From NCBI GenBank assembly GCA_005776395.1, contig SXPJ01000017.1, positions 1 to 59,454 of the forward strand: a stretch of DNA of 59,454 nt, in the 5' to 3' direction. Position numbers and translations under genes: made by a program. The stretch is from Bdellovibrionales bacterium (lineage in GTDB: Bacteria; Bdellovibrionota; FAC87; UBA2466). The notes below the pieces were generated by a model, which was not told the origin of the DNA, ran no database searches, and saw nothing but the letters and a program-made list of their open reading frames with translations. Shown here piece after piece: positions 30,838 to 41,000 of this stretch; position 1 is the stretch's first letter; each line of letters opens with the position of its first letter.

Positions 30838-30838
<1 letters not shown>

Positions 30839-31953
30839 TAGATCTCCCAAGCTGTGAACGGCATTGAATGAGCTTCAGCGATTTGTTGATGAATCAGTTT
30901 CCCAGCGATGGTGTTAAAGCCAAGTCGTATGGCTTTACTATTCTTTGCAGCCGCTTCAACCCCTTTATCTGCGATTTGAAGCGCATATTTCAGAGTGACA
31001 TTGGTGAGCGCAAAAGTAGAGGTTCTGCTCACGGCCCCTGGCATATTGGTGACGCAATAGTGAACGACCCCATCAAGCATGAAAGTGGGGTTTTCATGAG
31101 AGGTGGGACGGCAAGTTTCAACGCATCCACCTTGATCCACTGCAATGTCTACAACTACCGAACCAGGTTTCATCTGAGAGATAGTTTTTCTAGAAACAAG
31201 CTTGGGGGCTTTAGCTCCGGGAACTAAAACTGATCCAATAAGAAGATCCGTTTTTGTGACACTTTCTTCAATATTGTCGATATTGGACATTAAAGTTAAG
31301 AGTCGACCACTGAAAATATGTTCTAGGTATTCAAGACGTCGTACATCTTGATCGATAATAGTTACTTGAGCTCCCATTCCCAGTGCCACCATTGCAGCAT
31401 TACTTCCTGCAACTCCCCCCCCAAGAACGGTCACATGGCCAGGCATGACACCTGGGACACCTGCCAATAAAACCCCTTTTCCTGAGCTTGAAGGATCCCA
31501 ACTGCTTTGAAGGTAATAAGCTCCAATTTGGATCGACATTCTACCTGCGACTTCACTCATAGGACGAAGCAGAGGGAGTGAATTATCAGTTTCTTGAATT
31601 GTCTCGTAAGCAATTCCAGTCACTCTTTTTTCTATCAACTCTTCAGTGAGTCTCTTTTCTGCAGCCAAATGCAAATAGGTTAAAAGAATCAAATTGGGGC
31701 GTAGATACTTAAACTCTTCAGCTAAAGGCTCTTTGACCTTCATCACCATATCTGCAGCCCAGATCTCATCAGCAGAATTTACGATATTGGCTCCAGCCAT
31801 TTTGAAGTGTTCGTCAGAGATACCGCTACCGACGCCTGCCCCTTTTTCGACTAAAACTTTGTGCCCGTGGGCCACAAAAGCTTTAACACCTGCAGGGACA
31901 ATACCCACTCTGTTTTCTCTGTTTTTAATCTCTTTTGGAATTCCTACGAGCAC
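30838..31953 (-). CDS. ald: Alanine dehydrogenase
   Basis: A 371-residue NAD-dependent enzyme that interconverts L-alanine and pyruvate plus ammonium. Typical sequence runs from MLVGIPKEIKNRENRVG through MVMKVKEPLAEEF (active-site Lys) and LTYLHLAAE (His). The NAD-binding VLGGGVAGSNAAMVALGMGAQV follows, and the C-terminal MPGAVSRTSTFALTN completes the set. It overlaps the downstream mannose-synthase-like gene by one base and starts 3 bases after the 73-residue hypothetical gene, so the three probably form an operon. Confidence 0.94.
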
Positions 31954-31956
31954 AGT

Positions 31957-32178
31957 TTATTCCTTTGAAATAACGATATCCAAGATATCGTTAGCGTCTA
32001 TTTCCTGGGACCCTTTTTCTTCCGATTCAAAAACCAATTTACCCCTGAGTTTTCCACCAGAAAAACGGATCCATGAGTCTGTGATCTTACCATGAAGATA
32101 TTGACCCATCTTGTCCATTAAGGTGCACTTAACTTTAGTCTCAAGAGCCTTATCAATTTTGTCTAAAATCGGAAACAT
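31957..32178 (-). CDS. Small conserved-looking hypothetical protein
   Basis: A 73-residue soluble protein with an N-terminal helix (MFPILDKIDKALETKVKC) and then alternating beta-like strands (QYLHGKITDSWIRFSGGKLRGKLVFES) and an acidic C-terminus (EIDANDILDIVISKE). I recognise no domain. It lies 3 bases upstream of ald in the same orientation, which supports it as a real co-transcribed gene. Confidence 0.55.
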   Translation of the reverse strand: MFPILDKIDKALETKVKCTLMDKMGQYLHGKITDSWIRFSGGKLRGKLVFESEEKGSQEIDANDILDIVISKE

Positions 32179-32257
32179 TAAGACCTGATTATATATCAGC
32201 CCTTTCCCAATTCGGCAAACGGGATCAAGTCAAGATTCAGTGGGAGGAATAATCAAG

Positions 32258-33208
32258 TTAGAAATGAGATGGAGAAGATTCTGCATTGGGAAGACCCATT
32301 TCTCTTCTCCTTTGTGATCGCGAAGGGCTTTCCGTACTTTGAACGTACTGATCGACAGGATTGAAAGAACTATTAACTGCCATGCGCTCGCGGCATCCTT
32401 GATCTCTTTCAAAATTTCGTACATGAGTGTTCTCTCTTGGAAGTCTTCTTATCGAGTATTCACAAACCAGGTCCGAGCAACTTAGAATTCGGTTTACATT
32501 AGCGCCTAGTTCGAGGTGTTGGCTCATAGCTTCGAAAACCTGAGCACGAGTTGCTCTGGCTTCTGATGGGTTGCTACTTAGTAAATCACCGCTTGGATTT
32601 CCGTTTTGAGTAGCTAAATTTATTCCAAAATTAAGGGGACCCATCGGATTTCCATTTCCCAAAGCTCCTAAAGAAACAAGTGCCTCATTTATAACATTTC
32701 TGTGGCATCTGTCGTGTAGCGTGCGCAATAAGCTAACTTGATGTGCTATGGCAGCGGGTGATAAAGCACTTATTACCGGTCCTTGCCCTCCCGTGTAACC
32801 AAACTGTCTTAACAGGTCACGGGTTCTCGATATTGGAGCACGGTGCCAACCTTGATAAGCGCATGTATTTAGACTTCTTTCAAATTCCTCAATTTCTCTA
32901 GTACTTCTGACAAATGTGGCCAGTCGCTCATGCGATTGGGAAACAGCTTGCTGCAGTCTTATTTGATAATCGTTATAGCTACTCCTTCCTAGTTGGCCAT
33001 TGGCAAAGCTGATATTGAGTACACGTCCTCTACATATCATCTGAAGCTGGGTATTTATCCAGTTACAATTTGACCTACACTCATTGGTTACGCTTCTAGC
33101 CGATCTGGAGGGGGGGAGGCGATCACGACTTGCTTGCCTGTGCACACTGGCTAAAGTCTCATTAAGAGTCCCTGCTACCAAATTGTTGCAATGATTAGCG
33201 AAGCTCAT
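32258..33208 (-). CDS. Cys-rich protein of unknown function, probable secreted protein with broken start
   Basis: A 316-residue frame from the first in-frame ATG (33208), which has no SD. Ten or so Cys residues (e.g. NECRSNC, CSDLVCEY, DQGC) suggest disulphides in an exported protein, yet this start lacks a signal peptide. The frame stays open upstream to 33285. An ATG at 33306 in another frame would supply MRLITIYSFFLSFLVVSRE as a signal peptide if one more TTCT unit were present in the repeat at 33271-33286. So the gene looks switched off, frameshifted or phase-variable. No family is recognised. Confidence 0.55.
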   Translation of the reverse strand: MSFANHCNNLVAGTLNETLASVHRQASRDRLPPSRSARSVTNECRSNCNWINTQLQMICRGRVLNISFANGQLGRSSYNDYQIRLQQAVSQSHERLATFVRSTREIEEFERSLNTCAYQGWHRAPISRTRDLLRQFGYTGGQGPVISALSPAAIAHQVSLLRTLHDRCHRNVINEALVSLGALGNGNPMGPLNFGINLATQNGNPSGDLLSSNPSEARATRAQVFEAMSQHLELGANVNRILSCSDLVCEYSIRRLPRENTHVRNFERDQGCRERMAVNSSFNPVDQYVQSTESPSRSQRRREMGLPNAESSPSHF

Positions 33209-33270
33209 GTTTTCACAATCTGAAACTGTCCGAAAATTAGTGTCCGAGCGGACTTCTCGACTAACTACTA

Positions 33271-33286
33271 AGAAAGAAAGAAAGAA
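33271..33286. repeat. Tetranucleotide repeat (AGAA)4 in a signal-peptide region
   Basis: Four perfect AGAA units on the plus strand, (TTCT)4 on the coding minus strand, lie between a candidate ATG (33306) and the body of the Cys-rich gene. With four units the ATG frame stops at TAG after 12 codons; with five units the signal peptide joins the downstream frame. Confidence 0.75.
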
Positions 33287-33306
33287 TATATTGTTATTAG
33301 ACGCAT

Positions 33307-33718
33307 TTTATTTCCCATCTTTAAAATATTTTTGTATTTAAATTAAAAGCAAGATTAGTTCCAACTTGTTTTATCTAGGCAAGGATTAAAATAATCCTAG
33401 AAAAGTGTAAAAAATTTAGACGAAAAGTAAGGTTCCACTTACAGTATGTTATTTAGAGAGTTGAATTTCTTATCTAATTAAGAGAAAAAGGGGGTGGAAT
33501 ACAGAATTTACACAAGAGTAAAGCTCTTTACATTTTTGTGGCTCTTTCTTTTATTTGTATGTCCCAGCCTAGCTGATATCTGATTTTGGCATTGTGGCAA
33601 AACCGGCATACCGGGTTACTTATTTGTTAGAGATCCCACATTGTATAAATAGAGCTGGATTACACTGAGTGACATATTTGGAGTTTAGATTGGTGGATTG
33701 AGCTTTAATCTTTCTTTA
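33307..33718. other. AT-rich intergenic region
   Basis: About 410 bases without a credible ORF. The right part lies downstream of the MDR reductase gene. The left part should hold the promoter of the Cys-rich gene (minus-strand TTGCTT and AATATT boxes about 60-90 bases upstream of the ATG at 33306 are possible). CCGGCATACCGG at about 33602-33613 is a small palindrome. No terminator is evident. Confidence 0.4.
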
Positions 33719-34810
33719 TTATTGGGGAGTATCTCTTGGTATACTGGACCCATTCATCGACGTATTTTGTATTTCCTGACAAGACTCGGTATTAACCAAA
33801 ACAACTTTACCTAAATTTTTTCTCTCTTCAATATAGCGATGCGCTTCAACTGCTTGTTCAAAACTGAATTCTCGATCGACAATTGGATTAATATTTCCGT
33901 TTCGATAAAGATCTAAGATCTCATTCATCCAAAATCCAATCTTCGTAAAGGATCTTTTCCATAAAGTTGCTAAGTTAAACCCTGCTACCAAAATATTGGA
34001 TTGAGTTAATTTAAAAAGGTCGATTCCGTACCAAACACTGTTTCCCTCGGGTATAAAGGCTGGAACGCCAGTAGAAATCTCATCAAGACAACTCGAAAAG
34101 CCAAAGGCTATAAGTTTACCAAAGGGCGCCAATAGATTAAGTCCCCGCTCCCAACTTTGTCCCCCACTAGAATCAAAGATCACATCAAAGCCTCTTGACC
34201 CAGCTATTTGGGAAAGCTCAGTTTCGAAATTGGGAAGATTGGGATCGATTAAACATTCAAACCCACGATCTTTCAAAAAAGCATGTTTCAGATGGGAAGC
34301 AACTCCTACCGATTGTACCCCCATAAATCGACAGAGATCTTGAAGCGCTAACCCCACCCCGCCACCTGCCGAATAGATCAAAACACGGTCTCCTCGTCTC
34401 ATCCTTGCCATATCGATCGCCATACCATATGCAGTTAAATAATTAATGGGTAATGCGGCCCCTTGAGAAAAACTCATCCCATCAGGTAAAAGAAACACCT
34501 GTTCCTTAGGAACTCTGCATTGCGTTGCATACCCGCCAAAGAAAACAGGTGCTAAAACCGGTTGGCCAATCTCAAATCCTGAGACATCCGAACCTAAAGA
34601 TTGAACTATCCCACTAATTTCATAACCTACTACCATGGGAGGATTTGGCGCTTCTGGATACCTTCCCCTTCGAGCCAGGATATCTGAAAAATTCACCCCT
34701 GCGGTTTTTACAGAAATTAAAACCTCATTGGCTCTTGGTATCAAATCAGGGGAGTTTTTTATTTGTAAAACATCAGGCGCGCCTTTTCTAGTGATCCAAA
34801 TTTGTTTCAT
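33719..34810 (-). CDS. MDR-family NAD(P)H:quinone/enoyl reductase-like oxidoreductase
   Basis: A 363-residue zinc-independent medium-chain dehydrogenase/reductase. The GroES-like half has VKTAGVNFSDILARRGRYPEAP and MVVGYEISGIV. The cofactor half has IYSAGGGVGLALQDLCR, an NADP-type Gly motif. The closest known type is the VAT-1/quinone oxidoreductase group, and polyketide synthase enoyl reductases share this fold. It is divergent from the PKS genes across 48 bases, so it may act as a stand-alone enoyl reductase for them; that role is inference. Confidence 0.8.
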   Translation of the reverse strand: MKQIWITRKGAPDVLQIKNSPDLIPRANEVLISVKTAGVNFSDILARRGRYPEAPNPPMVVGYEISGIVQSLGSDVSGFEIGQPVLAPVFFGGYATQCRVPKEQVFLLPDGMSFSQGAALPINYLTAYGMAIDMARMRRGDRVLIYSAGGGVGLALQDLCRFMGVQSVGVASHLKHAFLKDRGFECLIDPNLPNFETELSQIAGSRGFDVIFDSSGGQSWERGLNLLAPFGKLIAFGFSSCLDEISTGVPAFIPEGNSVWYGIDLFKLTQSNILVAGFNLATLWKRSFTKIGFWMNEILDLYRNGNINPIVDREFSFEQAVEAHRYIEERKNLGKVVLVNTESCQEIQNTSMNGSSIPRDTPQ

Positions 34811-34858
34811 ATAATTAGTTAAATAAAATTATACACGTATTATAATTCAAAAAGGATT

Positions 34859-35974
34859 ATGAAAATTGATAAAAATACATGGCCGGCTCTTGAATTATTG
34901 AAGGCTATTAGCATTGCTTGTATGATTGTGCTCCATAGTTGGGGAATGGTTATTACCGAGGAGGATTTTAATGTTTACAAAGGCTCATGGTTCTTAATTT
35001 TTGGAAATATTCTCCATTTTGGATGCTTTTTTGATATTTGGATTCCAGCTATCGCTGGAGCTACGCTAAACCTCCAATTACTCAAACAAAACTATTCTTC
35101 GCCAACTCGATTAAGTGTTGTCAAAAACTCTTCCTATTGGGGATTCATTCTCTTGTTGTCAGGATGGGTATTTGAAATCTTCTTAAGAAACCCTTATCCA
35201 TTTCTATCCTTTAATCCACTCCATTTTATGGGGGGTTCATTCTTAATTGTTACTGTGCTTCTAGCTATTTCAAAGAATAATGATCTTACACTGTGGACTT
35301 TAGTTTTTTTTATCGTCGCACTTTTCAAGGATTCGATTACTAGCTTATTTCCATATGTTTTTCCTGAGACGTACGAAGAATTGTTTCGTCATGGGGCCTT
35401 AGAGGTCACTAAGTTCTATTTAGCTCAAATAACTTTTGGAATCTCTTCTCAAGGTTGGTCACTCATTCCATGGTTTTCTATCGTTCTTATTGGTTTTTCC
35501 TATTCAAATTATTACAGCAAAAACATTTTAACTCCAAAGACCCTGAAGGCGATGATATTTATCTCTCTTTTCATTGTTCTGTTCTTCTTGGCTTTTAAAT
35601 CGTCACGAAACTTTATTCAGAGCCAAACCCTACTTGATCAATATAGCGCTCTAAATATGCCTATCCCTCTTTTTATATCTTGTGCCAGCGGGTTTATTTT
35701 TATCTTATCTGCCTTAACCTATTTTCAGAAGAAATTAACTTTTGTTCATCAACCCTTCCCAAACGCATTTTCTCGAGGCTCCTTCTGGATCTTTTTTTTG
35801 CATTTTCCGTTGGGAAATGTCTTGTCTTCATTGTTTGAGTCTTACTCATTTGGCGTCCGCTGGATAGGTTTTCCTATCTTTATGTTAGCTTGGTGTTTTT
35901 TAATAGGATTAATCATTTTGGAACTTGGCAAAAAAAAGATTAATATTAAGCTATTAAAATTAACTCCATCATGA
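34859..35974 (+). CDS. Multi-span membrane acyltransferase-like protein
   Basis: A 371-residue protein with about ten membrane spans. The N-terminal ELLKAISIACMIVLHSWGMV, with the conserved His after the first span, and the later LHFMGGSFLIVTVLL recall the DUF1624/HGSNAT and acyltransferase-3 type membrane acyltransferases that move acyl groups across or onto membrane acceptors. The start is ATG 34859 after AAAGG. It ends in an ATGA overlap with the KS gene (35971-35974), so it is translationally coupled to the polyketide synthase and may offload its product. Confidence 0.65.
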   Translation: MKIDKNTWPALELLKAISIACMIVLHSWGMVITEEDFNVYKGSWFLIFGNILHFGCFFDIWIPAIAGATLNLQLLKQNYSSPTRLSVVKNSSYWGFILLLSGWVFEIFLRNPYPFLSFNPLHFMGGSFLIVTVLLAISKNNDLTLWTLVFFIVALFKDSITSLFPYVFPETYEELFRHGALEVTKFYLAQITFGISSQGWSLIPWFSIVLIGFSYSNYYSKNILTPKTLKAMIFISLFIVLFFLAFKSSRNFIQSQTLLDQYSALNMPIPLFISCASGFIFILSALTYFQKKLTFVHQPFPNAFSRGSFWIFFLHFPLGNVLSSLFESYSFGVRWIGFPIFMLAWCFLIGLIILELGKKKINIKLLKLTPS

Positions 35975-38001
35975 ATTCATTGGAGCCCATAGCCATCATC
36001 GGTGCAGGGTGTGTTTTACCTGGAGCCGCCAATATACAAGCCTTTTGGGATCTCCTTCTGCTCGAAAAAAAACAATTTAGCTTTCTAAATAATAAACGAT
36101 GGCCCGTTGATATCTTTTATGACCCACAATTTCAATCGAAGGATTCAACCTACTCCAATCGCGCAGCTATTATCGACGACTCACTGTTTTTTAATCCTGA
36201 TTTAGATCTACCACGAACTCACCAAATGTTTCTCAAAGCCCTAACGGAATCGATCCAAAACATAGGCAAAACTAGTTTTACTAAATTACGAGTAGGAACC
36301 ATTTTGGGGTGCATGAATCCAGGAGATGAATCTTCAAAAAGTTTACTCAAATCAAAACTGTCATCAACGAGAAACAAACTACTTCAAGCCTCATTCAGCA
36401 AAGACCTTTCCATCAATAATATCTTAGCTGATTGGGAGTCATGGGTGATTGATGCTTCAACGGATCCTCGAGTTCATTATCCAACCTCTATAGCAAAACT
36501 AGCTAACGACCATTTAGGAGTTCAGGGCTTGGCCTTCTGTGCCGACTCTGCTTGTGCGTCCTCGATGACAGCCATCGATCTGTCGTGCCAATTATTACAG
36601 AAACAGGAGATCGACATCGCGATATCTGGTGGAGTTGAGGGGAACTTAGGGCTAGAAACGTTCATACCCTTCAGCCATTTAGGGGTTTTGTCAAAAAACC
36701 ATTGCTTACCCTTTGACTCTAGAAGCGATGGTATTGTTCAAGGGGAGGGAGTTGTTGTTTTTGCTATGGAGAGACTATCTGATGCCCTATCTGCATCACA
36801 TCCGATTTTGGGAGTAATTGATAATATCACTAGTTCGAGTAACGGATCTAACGCCAGTCTGTTCTCTCCATCATTTGAAAATCAAAAAGAGATTTATGAA
36901 CAAATGAATCAAAATCTCGAGGAAAATTCTCCTCATTACATTGAAGCACATGGAACCGGAACCCCAGTCGGAGATTTCGCTGAACTAAAGGCTTTAGTGC
37001 AAGCCTTTAAACATTCCGCCTCTTCTATATACTTGGGCTCAGTCAAATCTCTTATTGGTCACACCAAAGGAGCCGCTGGTGCCGCTGGATTATTAAAATC
37101 CCTACTGATAATTCAAAACCGAACAATTCCCCCCTCAAGTTATTTTAAGCAATCATCCTACGACTCTCCAATCTGTCCCCTAACTATTAATACTTCACCA
37201 GTTAACTTTCCTCCTGGAACCACCCCGTTACAAATACGAATTAACTCCTCTGGTTTTGGAGGGGCCAATTACCATTTGTCGCTTAAAGAATTTGTTCCAG
37301 AGAAATCATCTTTCTTAGCAAAAAAATTCCCTGAGCCACAGTCAATATCCCTGGTTGCCTACTCGTCCGTTCCTTATTCTACACATATAACTATCGAAAA
37401 TAGTAGAACCTATAAGATCCCACCCAATATCTTGAAGAAATTAGATCCATCTCAAACACTAGGTATATTAGCTGTTACTGAAGCCCTTGAAAGAAGCTTG
37501 ATCGACCTAACCCAAATTCCAGCCAATCGGATAGGTGTTATCTCAGCGTCTCATACTCGAACAGCGAAAATTGAAGATCTGACGGAATCCATATATTTAA
37601 AAAAGTTAGAACCTTTATTTCAATCAGCCTCTCCCACCGATATTGAAAAATTTCATACCATGCGGACTAAACTGTTAACTTTTGATGAAACCATTTGTCA
37701 CAGTATTAACAGCATGACCAGCGGAAGAATGACACATGAATTTGGAACTCATGGAGTCAACTTTCATATAGATGCAGACTTTAATTCAAAAGAACATAGT
37801 TTTTTGATTGCTAAGAATTTTTTGGAGTTGGGCAAGTGGGATCTTGCAATTGTAGTCGCAATAAAAGAAACCCCTATGATAGACCCAATCCAGATTGAAC
37901 GACACGAAGTAAGCTGTTGGATGTTTTGTCTCAAGAAGTGGGCTCTCTCTCTCTCCTTACCAAACTTAGGTGAGTTAAATATTTCTGGAAGGTTTATGTG
38001 A
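35971..38001 (+). CDS. Ketosynthase with degenerate second KS (chain-length-factor-like), PKS/PUFA synthase type
   Basis: A 676-residue protein. The first domain (1-440) is an intact type I KS: active-site C195 (ADSACASSMT), H327 (EAHGTGTPVGD) and H364 (SVKSLIGHTKGAAG), plus NSSGFGGANYHLSL. Residues about 480-660 match the KS fold again (LGILAVTEALERS, SMTSGRMTHEFGTHGVNFHID), but the Cys position is Phe604 (DADFNS) and the His motifs are missing. That is the logic of a chain-length factor, as in PfaC-type PUFA synthases. It is coupled to the AT-ACP-KR-DH gene by a GTGA overlap. Confidence 0.85.
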   Translation: MNSLEPIAIIGAGCVLPGAANIQAFWDLLLLEKKQFSFLNNKRWPVDIFYDPQFQSKDSTYSNRAAIIDDSLFFNPDLDLPRTHQMFLKALTESIQNIGKTSFTKLRVGTILGCMNPGDESSKSLLKSKLSSTRNKLLQASFSKDLSINNILADWESWVIDASTDPRVHYPTSIAKLANDHLGVQGLAFCADSACASSMTAIDLSCQLLQKQEIDIAISGGVEGNLGLETFIPFSHLGVLSKNHCLPFDSRSDGIVQGEGVVVFAMERLSDALSASHPILGVIDNITSSSNGSNASLFSPSFENQKEIYEQMNQNLEENSPHYIEAHGTGTPVGDFAELKALVQAFKHSASSIYLGSVKSLIGHTKGAAGAAGLLKSLLIIQNRTIPPSSYFKQSSYDSPICPLTINTSPVNFPPGTTPLQIRINSSGFGGANYHLSLKEFVPEKSSFLAKKFPEPQSISLVAYSSVPYSTHITIENSRTYKIPPNILKKLDPSQTLGILAVTEALERSLIDLTQIPANRIGVISASHTRTAKIEDLTESIYLKKLEPLFQSASPTDIEKFHTMRTKLLTFDETICHSINSMTSGRMTHEFGTHGVNFHIDADFNSKEHSFLIAKNFLELGKWDLAIVVAIKETPMIDPIQIERHEVSCWMFCLKKWALSLSLPNLGELNISGRFM

Positions 38002-41000
38002 ACCTTCTAAACTCTAAAACAAAAGGGTATTTCTCTCAGTCACTAAACGCTTCGATCACCCCAGCTACATCTACAACAAATACACGAGTATCATTTGTTT
38101 ACTCAGGGCAAGGAGCTATGTTTCCTGGGATGGCAAAAGACTTCAAAAACGATCCGATTTTCAACCTCTATTTTAGAACGGCTGACCGTATTTGTGAGCG
38201 CCACAGGTTCCCTAAACCTTCACTATATGCTTTTACTCCTGAACTATTAATCCAAGAGCAACAAGAGCGCGTGGAAAGTATAGCGTTATTCACTTTCCAA
38301 ATAGCTCTGACTCATCGATTGATTCAGGTAGGTTTTTTTCCGGGGGCGACTACAGGCCATAGTTTCGGTGAATTTGCTGCTATCGTTGCTTCTGGTGCCC
38401 TTTCCTTTGAGGAAGGTTTAGAACAGGTTATTTTTCGGGAATCAATTCTTCCTGAACGGAATGCTCTGGGCTACATGATTGCAATTGCAGCCTCAGAATC
38501 TGAAGTTGAAACTTTTTTACGTTCCAACTCGTATGTTTTGTCTAATTTAAATACTTCCAACCAAACTGTAATCTCAGTTTCGTGGGATCAAGTTCCCGTT
38601 ATCGAATCTATTCTAGTAGAGCGAAATATAAAATTCAAAAGACTTCAAAGCCCTCAGCCTTTTCATTCGCCTTGGTTAGAAGAACAGGCCAACAAGATGT
38701 CTGATTGGGCTAAAAGTACGATTCTTCCGACATTTTTAAGAAGGAATTTCTTTTCGAGCGTTACTAAAGAGTGGTTTCCCATAGGGGTGGATATTAAAAC
38801 AAAGATTGAGGAGGCTCTGGGTCGGCAGCTTGTTGCTCCGGTAGATTTCAGAGTTCAAATAGATTCCCTTGCTAAAGAATTTACCACTTTTATTGAATTG
38901 GGTCCTCGACCTCTTTTGCAGTCATTAATTCAAAGCAATTTAAATAATGGGTCGCAAAAGGTCCTTTTTGCTCTAGATATTATCTCTCCAGTGGAGTTAC
39001 CTACTCATTCAAAAAAAATCGTAACCAATGAAGTATCACAGCCCATTCTTAGAATAATAAATTCGATCATTGCCAAGTTTACGGGTTACCAACTGAGTGA
39101 AATTAAAATTGAGGATCGACTCCAAGAGGATCTGGGAATTGACTCAATTAAGACGATGGAAATTTCACTGGAAATTTTAGATCAACTCAAACTCCCAAGA
39201 GAAGCTCTGAGCAAGCTACAAAGAGTAAAAACGGTGGGAGAGGTAGCTTACAGCGTCCAGCAAGTAAAAAGCTGTTCTGCTTCTTTTGCAGTCCGTACTT
39301 CACGGTCCCAATTTGAAGTTTTTCAGGAAACTTATATTCCTAAAAACATCTCGCCCTATTTTTCTGAAATGATTCAATCTCGTGATCCTCTTCTCATCGA
39401 TATTGATTTCCATTTAGATCTTGACCCACTTTTTAAATTAAAACCTGATTCACTCTGTGATATCCTGTTTCGATTTAGTGACAACAAGAAACAATCCAGT
39501 TTCCCTCCTGTTTTCTTTGAAAAGTTTAGACAACTTTGCTTTGAAAGAAAGATAAATAAAAACACTAGGCTCGCTCTTATCTCAATTCAATCTGCGCATT
39601 GTTTAGCTAGCCCTTTTTTAGCTTTTTTTAAGGCTCTAAAAAAAGAGCGACAAATACGATTTGTTACACATATTATTTTTGAGAATGGATACATTTCTGA
39701 AACAGAGCAGATCAGATTAGCTCACATCGAGATTGAGTTCGGGAGGGCAACTGATGTCAAATATGATTCCTCTTGTCAGCGGTTTGAACAGACTCTGGAG
39801 CGGACCGAAATAGGGCTAGGAAAAAAGCTTAGTGGAGGAACGCTAATAGCTATCGGTGGAGCTAAAGGGATCACCTTTGAAATACTCAAACACTTAGCGA
39901 AAAGTTCAAAGTGGAATCTTTACCTCATGGGAAGAAGCCCATCTTCAGATCCAGAAGTTGAAACCAATCTCAGAGAGTTAAACTTAATCTCACCTGAAGT
40001 CGTTTATCATAGGGGAGATGCGCTGAATAAAACCGATCTGGAATCGTTTTTTTACGTAGCCGAGAAAAATCATGGTCATATTGACCTCGTGATCCAGTCT
40101 GCCGGAATCGAGATAAGTCGAAGTTTTATCGAACGCTCTACGAAAGACGACTCACTCGAATTTCAAAGCAAAGTAAACACTACACAAAATACGATTGAGT
40201 GCATTGAAAAGTTTCAAGTTCCAGTGTCTGTTCTATTCTCCTCGGTCATTGCTCGATTTGGCAACTTGGGTCAGTCTATATATGCAGCTGCAAATGCTTG
40301 GGCCGAGCAACTCTGGAGAAATTCTTCTAAGCCTAGTTCTCGGATATCAATTCAATGGCCACCTTGGGATTCAGTGGGAATGACTAAAAAACATCTTGTC
40401 TCTGATATCTTAAAAGACACTGGACTATCTCTTCTTTCAAAAGATCAAGCTGGAGCTATGTTTGATCGAGCGCTATCTAACCCAAGCAATCTTGTTTTTT
40501 CCCAAGACGATAAATTCTTATACCAAGGGCCCCTCAATGATCTGGAGCCATTAGCAATTTCACTTACCGGTGTATTTCCTCTTCAATCCAAATTACAAAT
40601 CGAGTTTAGCTTGTCTCTAAGCCATTTTCCTGAACTTCAAGACCATTCGATCGAGGAGAAAAAGATTCTTCCTTTGGCTCTGACCGCCTGTTGGTTTCAA
40701 AAGTTGGGGGAAATATTTTTAAACGATAGATGCAGATTAGCTCAATTTAGATTGTTTCGCCGAGTTGAACTCACCGACTTACCTCAGGCTCTTTCTTTCC
40801 AAGTTAAGTTGCATGATCTCCAAGGGAGCAGTATCCAAATTGAGATTCGGCATGAAAACTCCTTGATTGCCGAAGGAGTCGTTGAAAAATTTCGAAAGTT
40901 TGACTCTCTCTTAGAGACTACGCCTCAACCTTCCCTAACTAGGGTGCCTAGACCTGCTTCACTTCGGCTTATCTCTAGTCACTTTTATAACCCAAAGCTT

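Noticed and set aside
32230-32424. 64-codon minus-strand ORF beneath the end of the Cys-rich gene
   Set aside because: It lies in another frame of a longer, Cys-rich frame with better composition and has no clear SD.
34811-34858. A transposon boundary between the MDR gene and the acyltransferase
   Set aside because: The 48-base gap is a plain AT-rich divergent promoter region without repeats.
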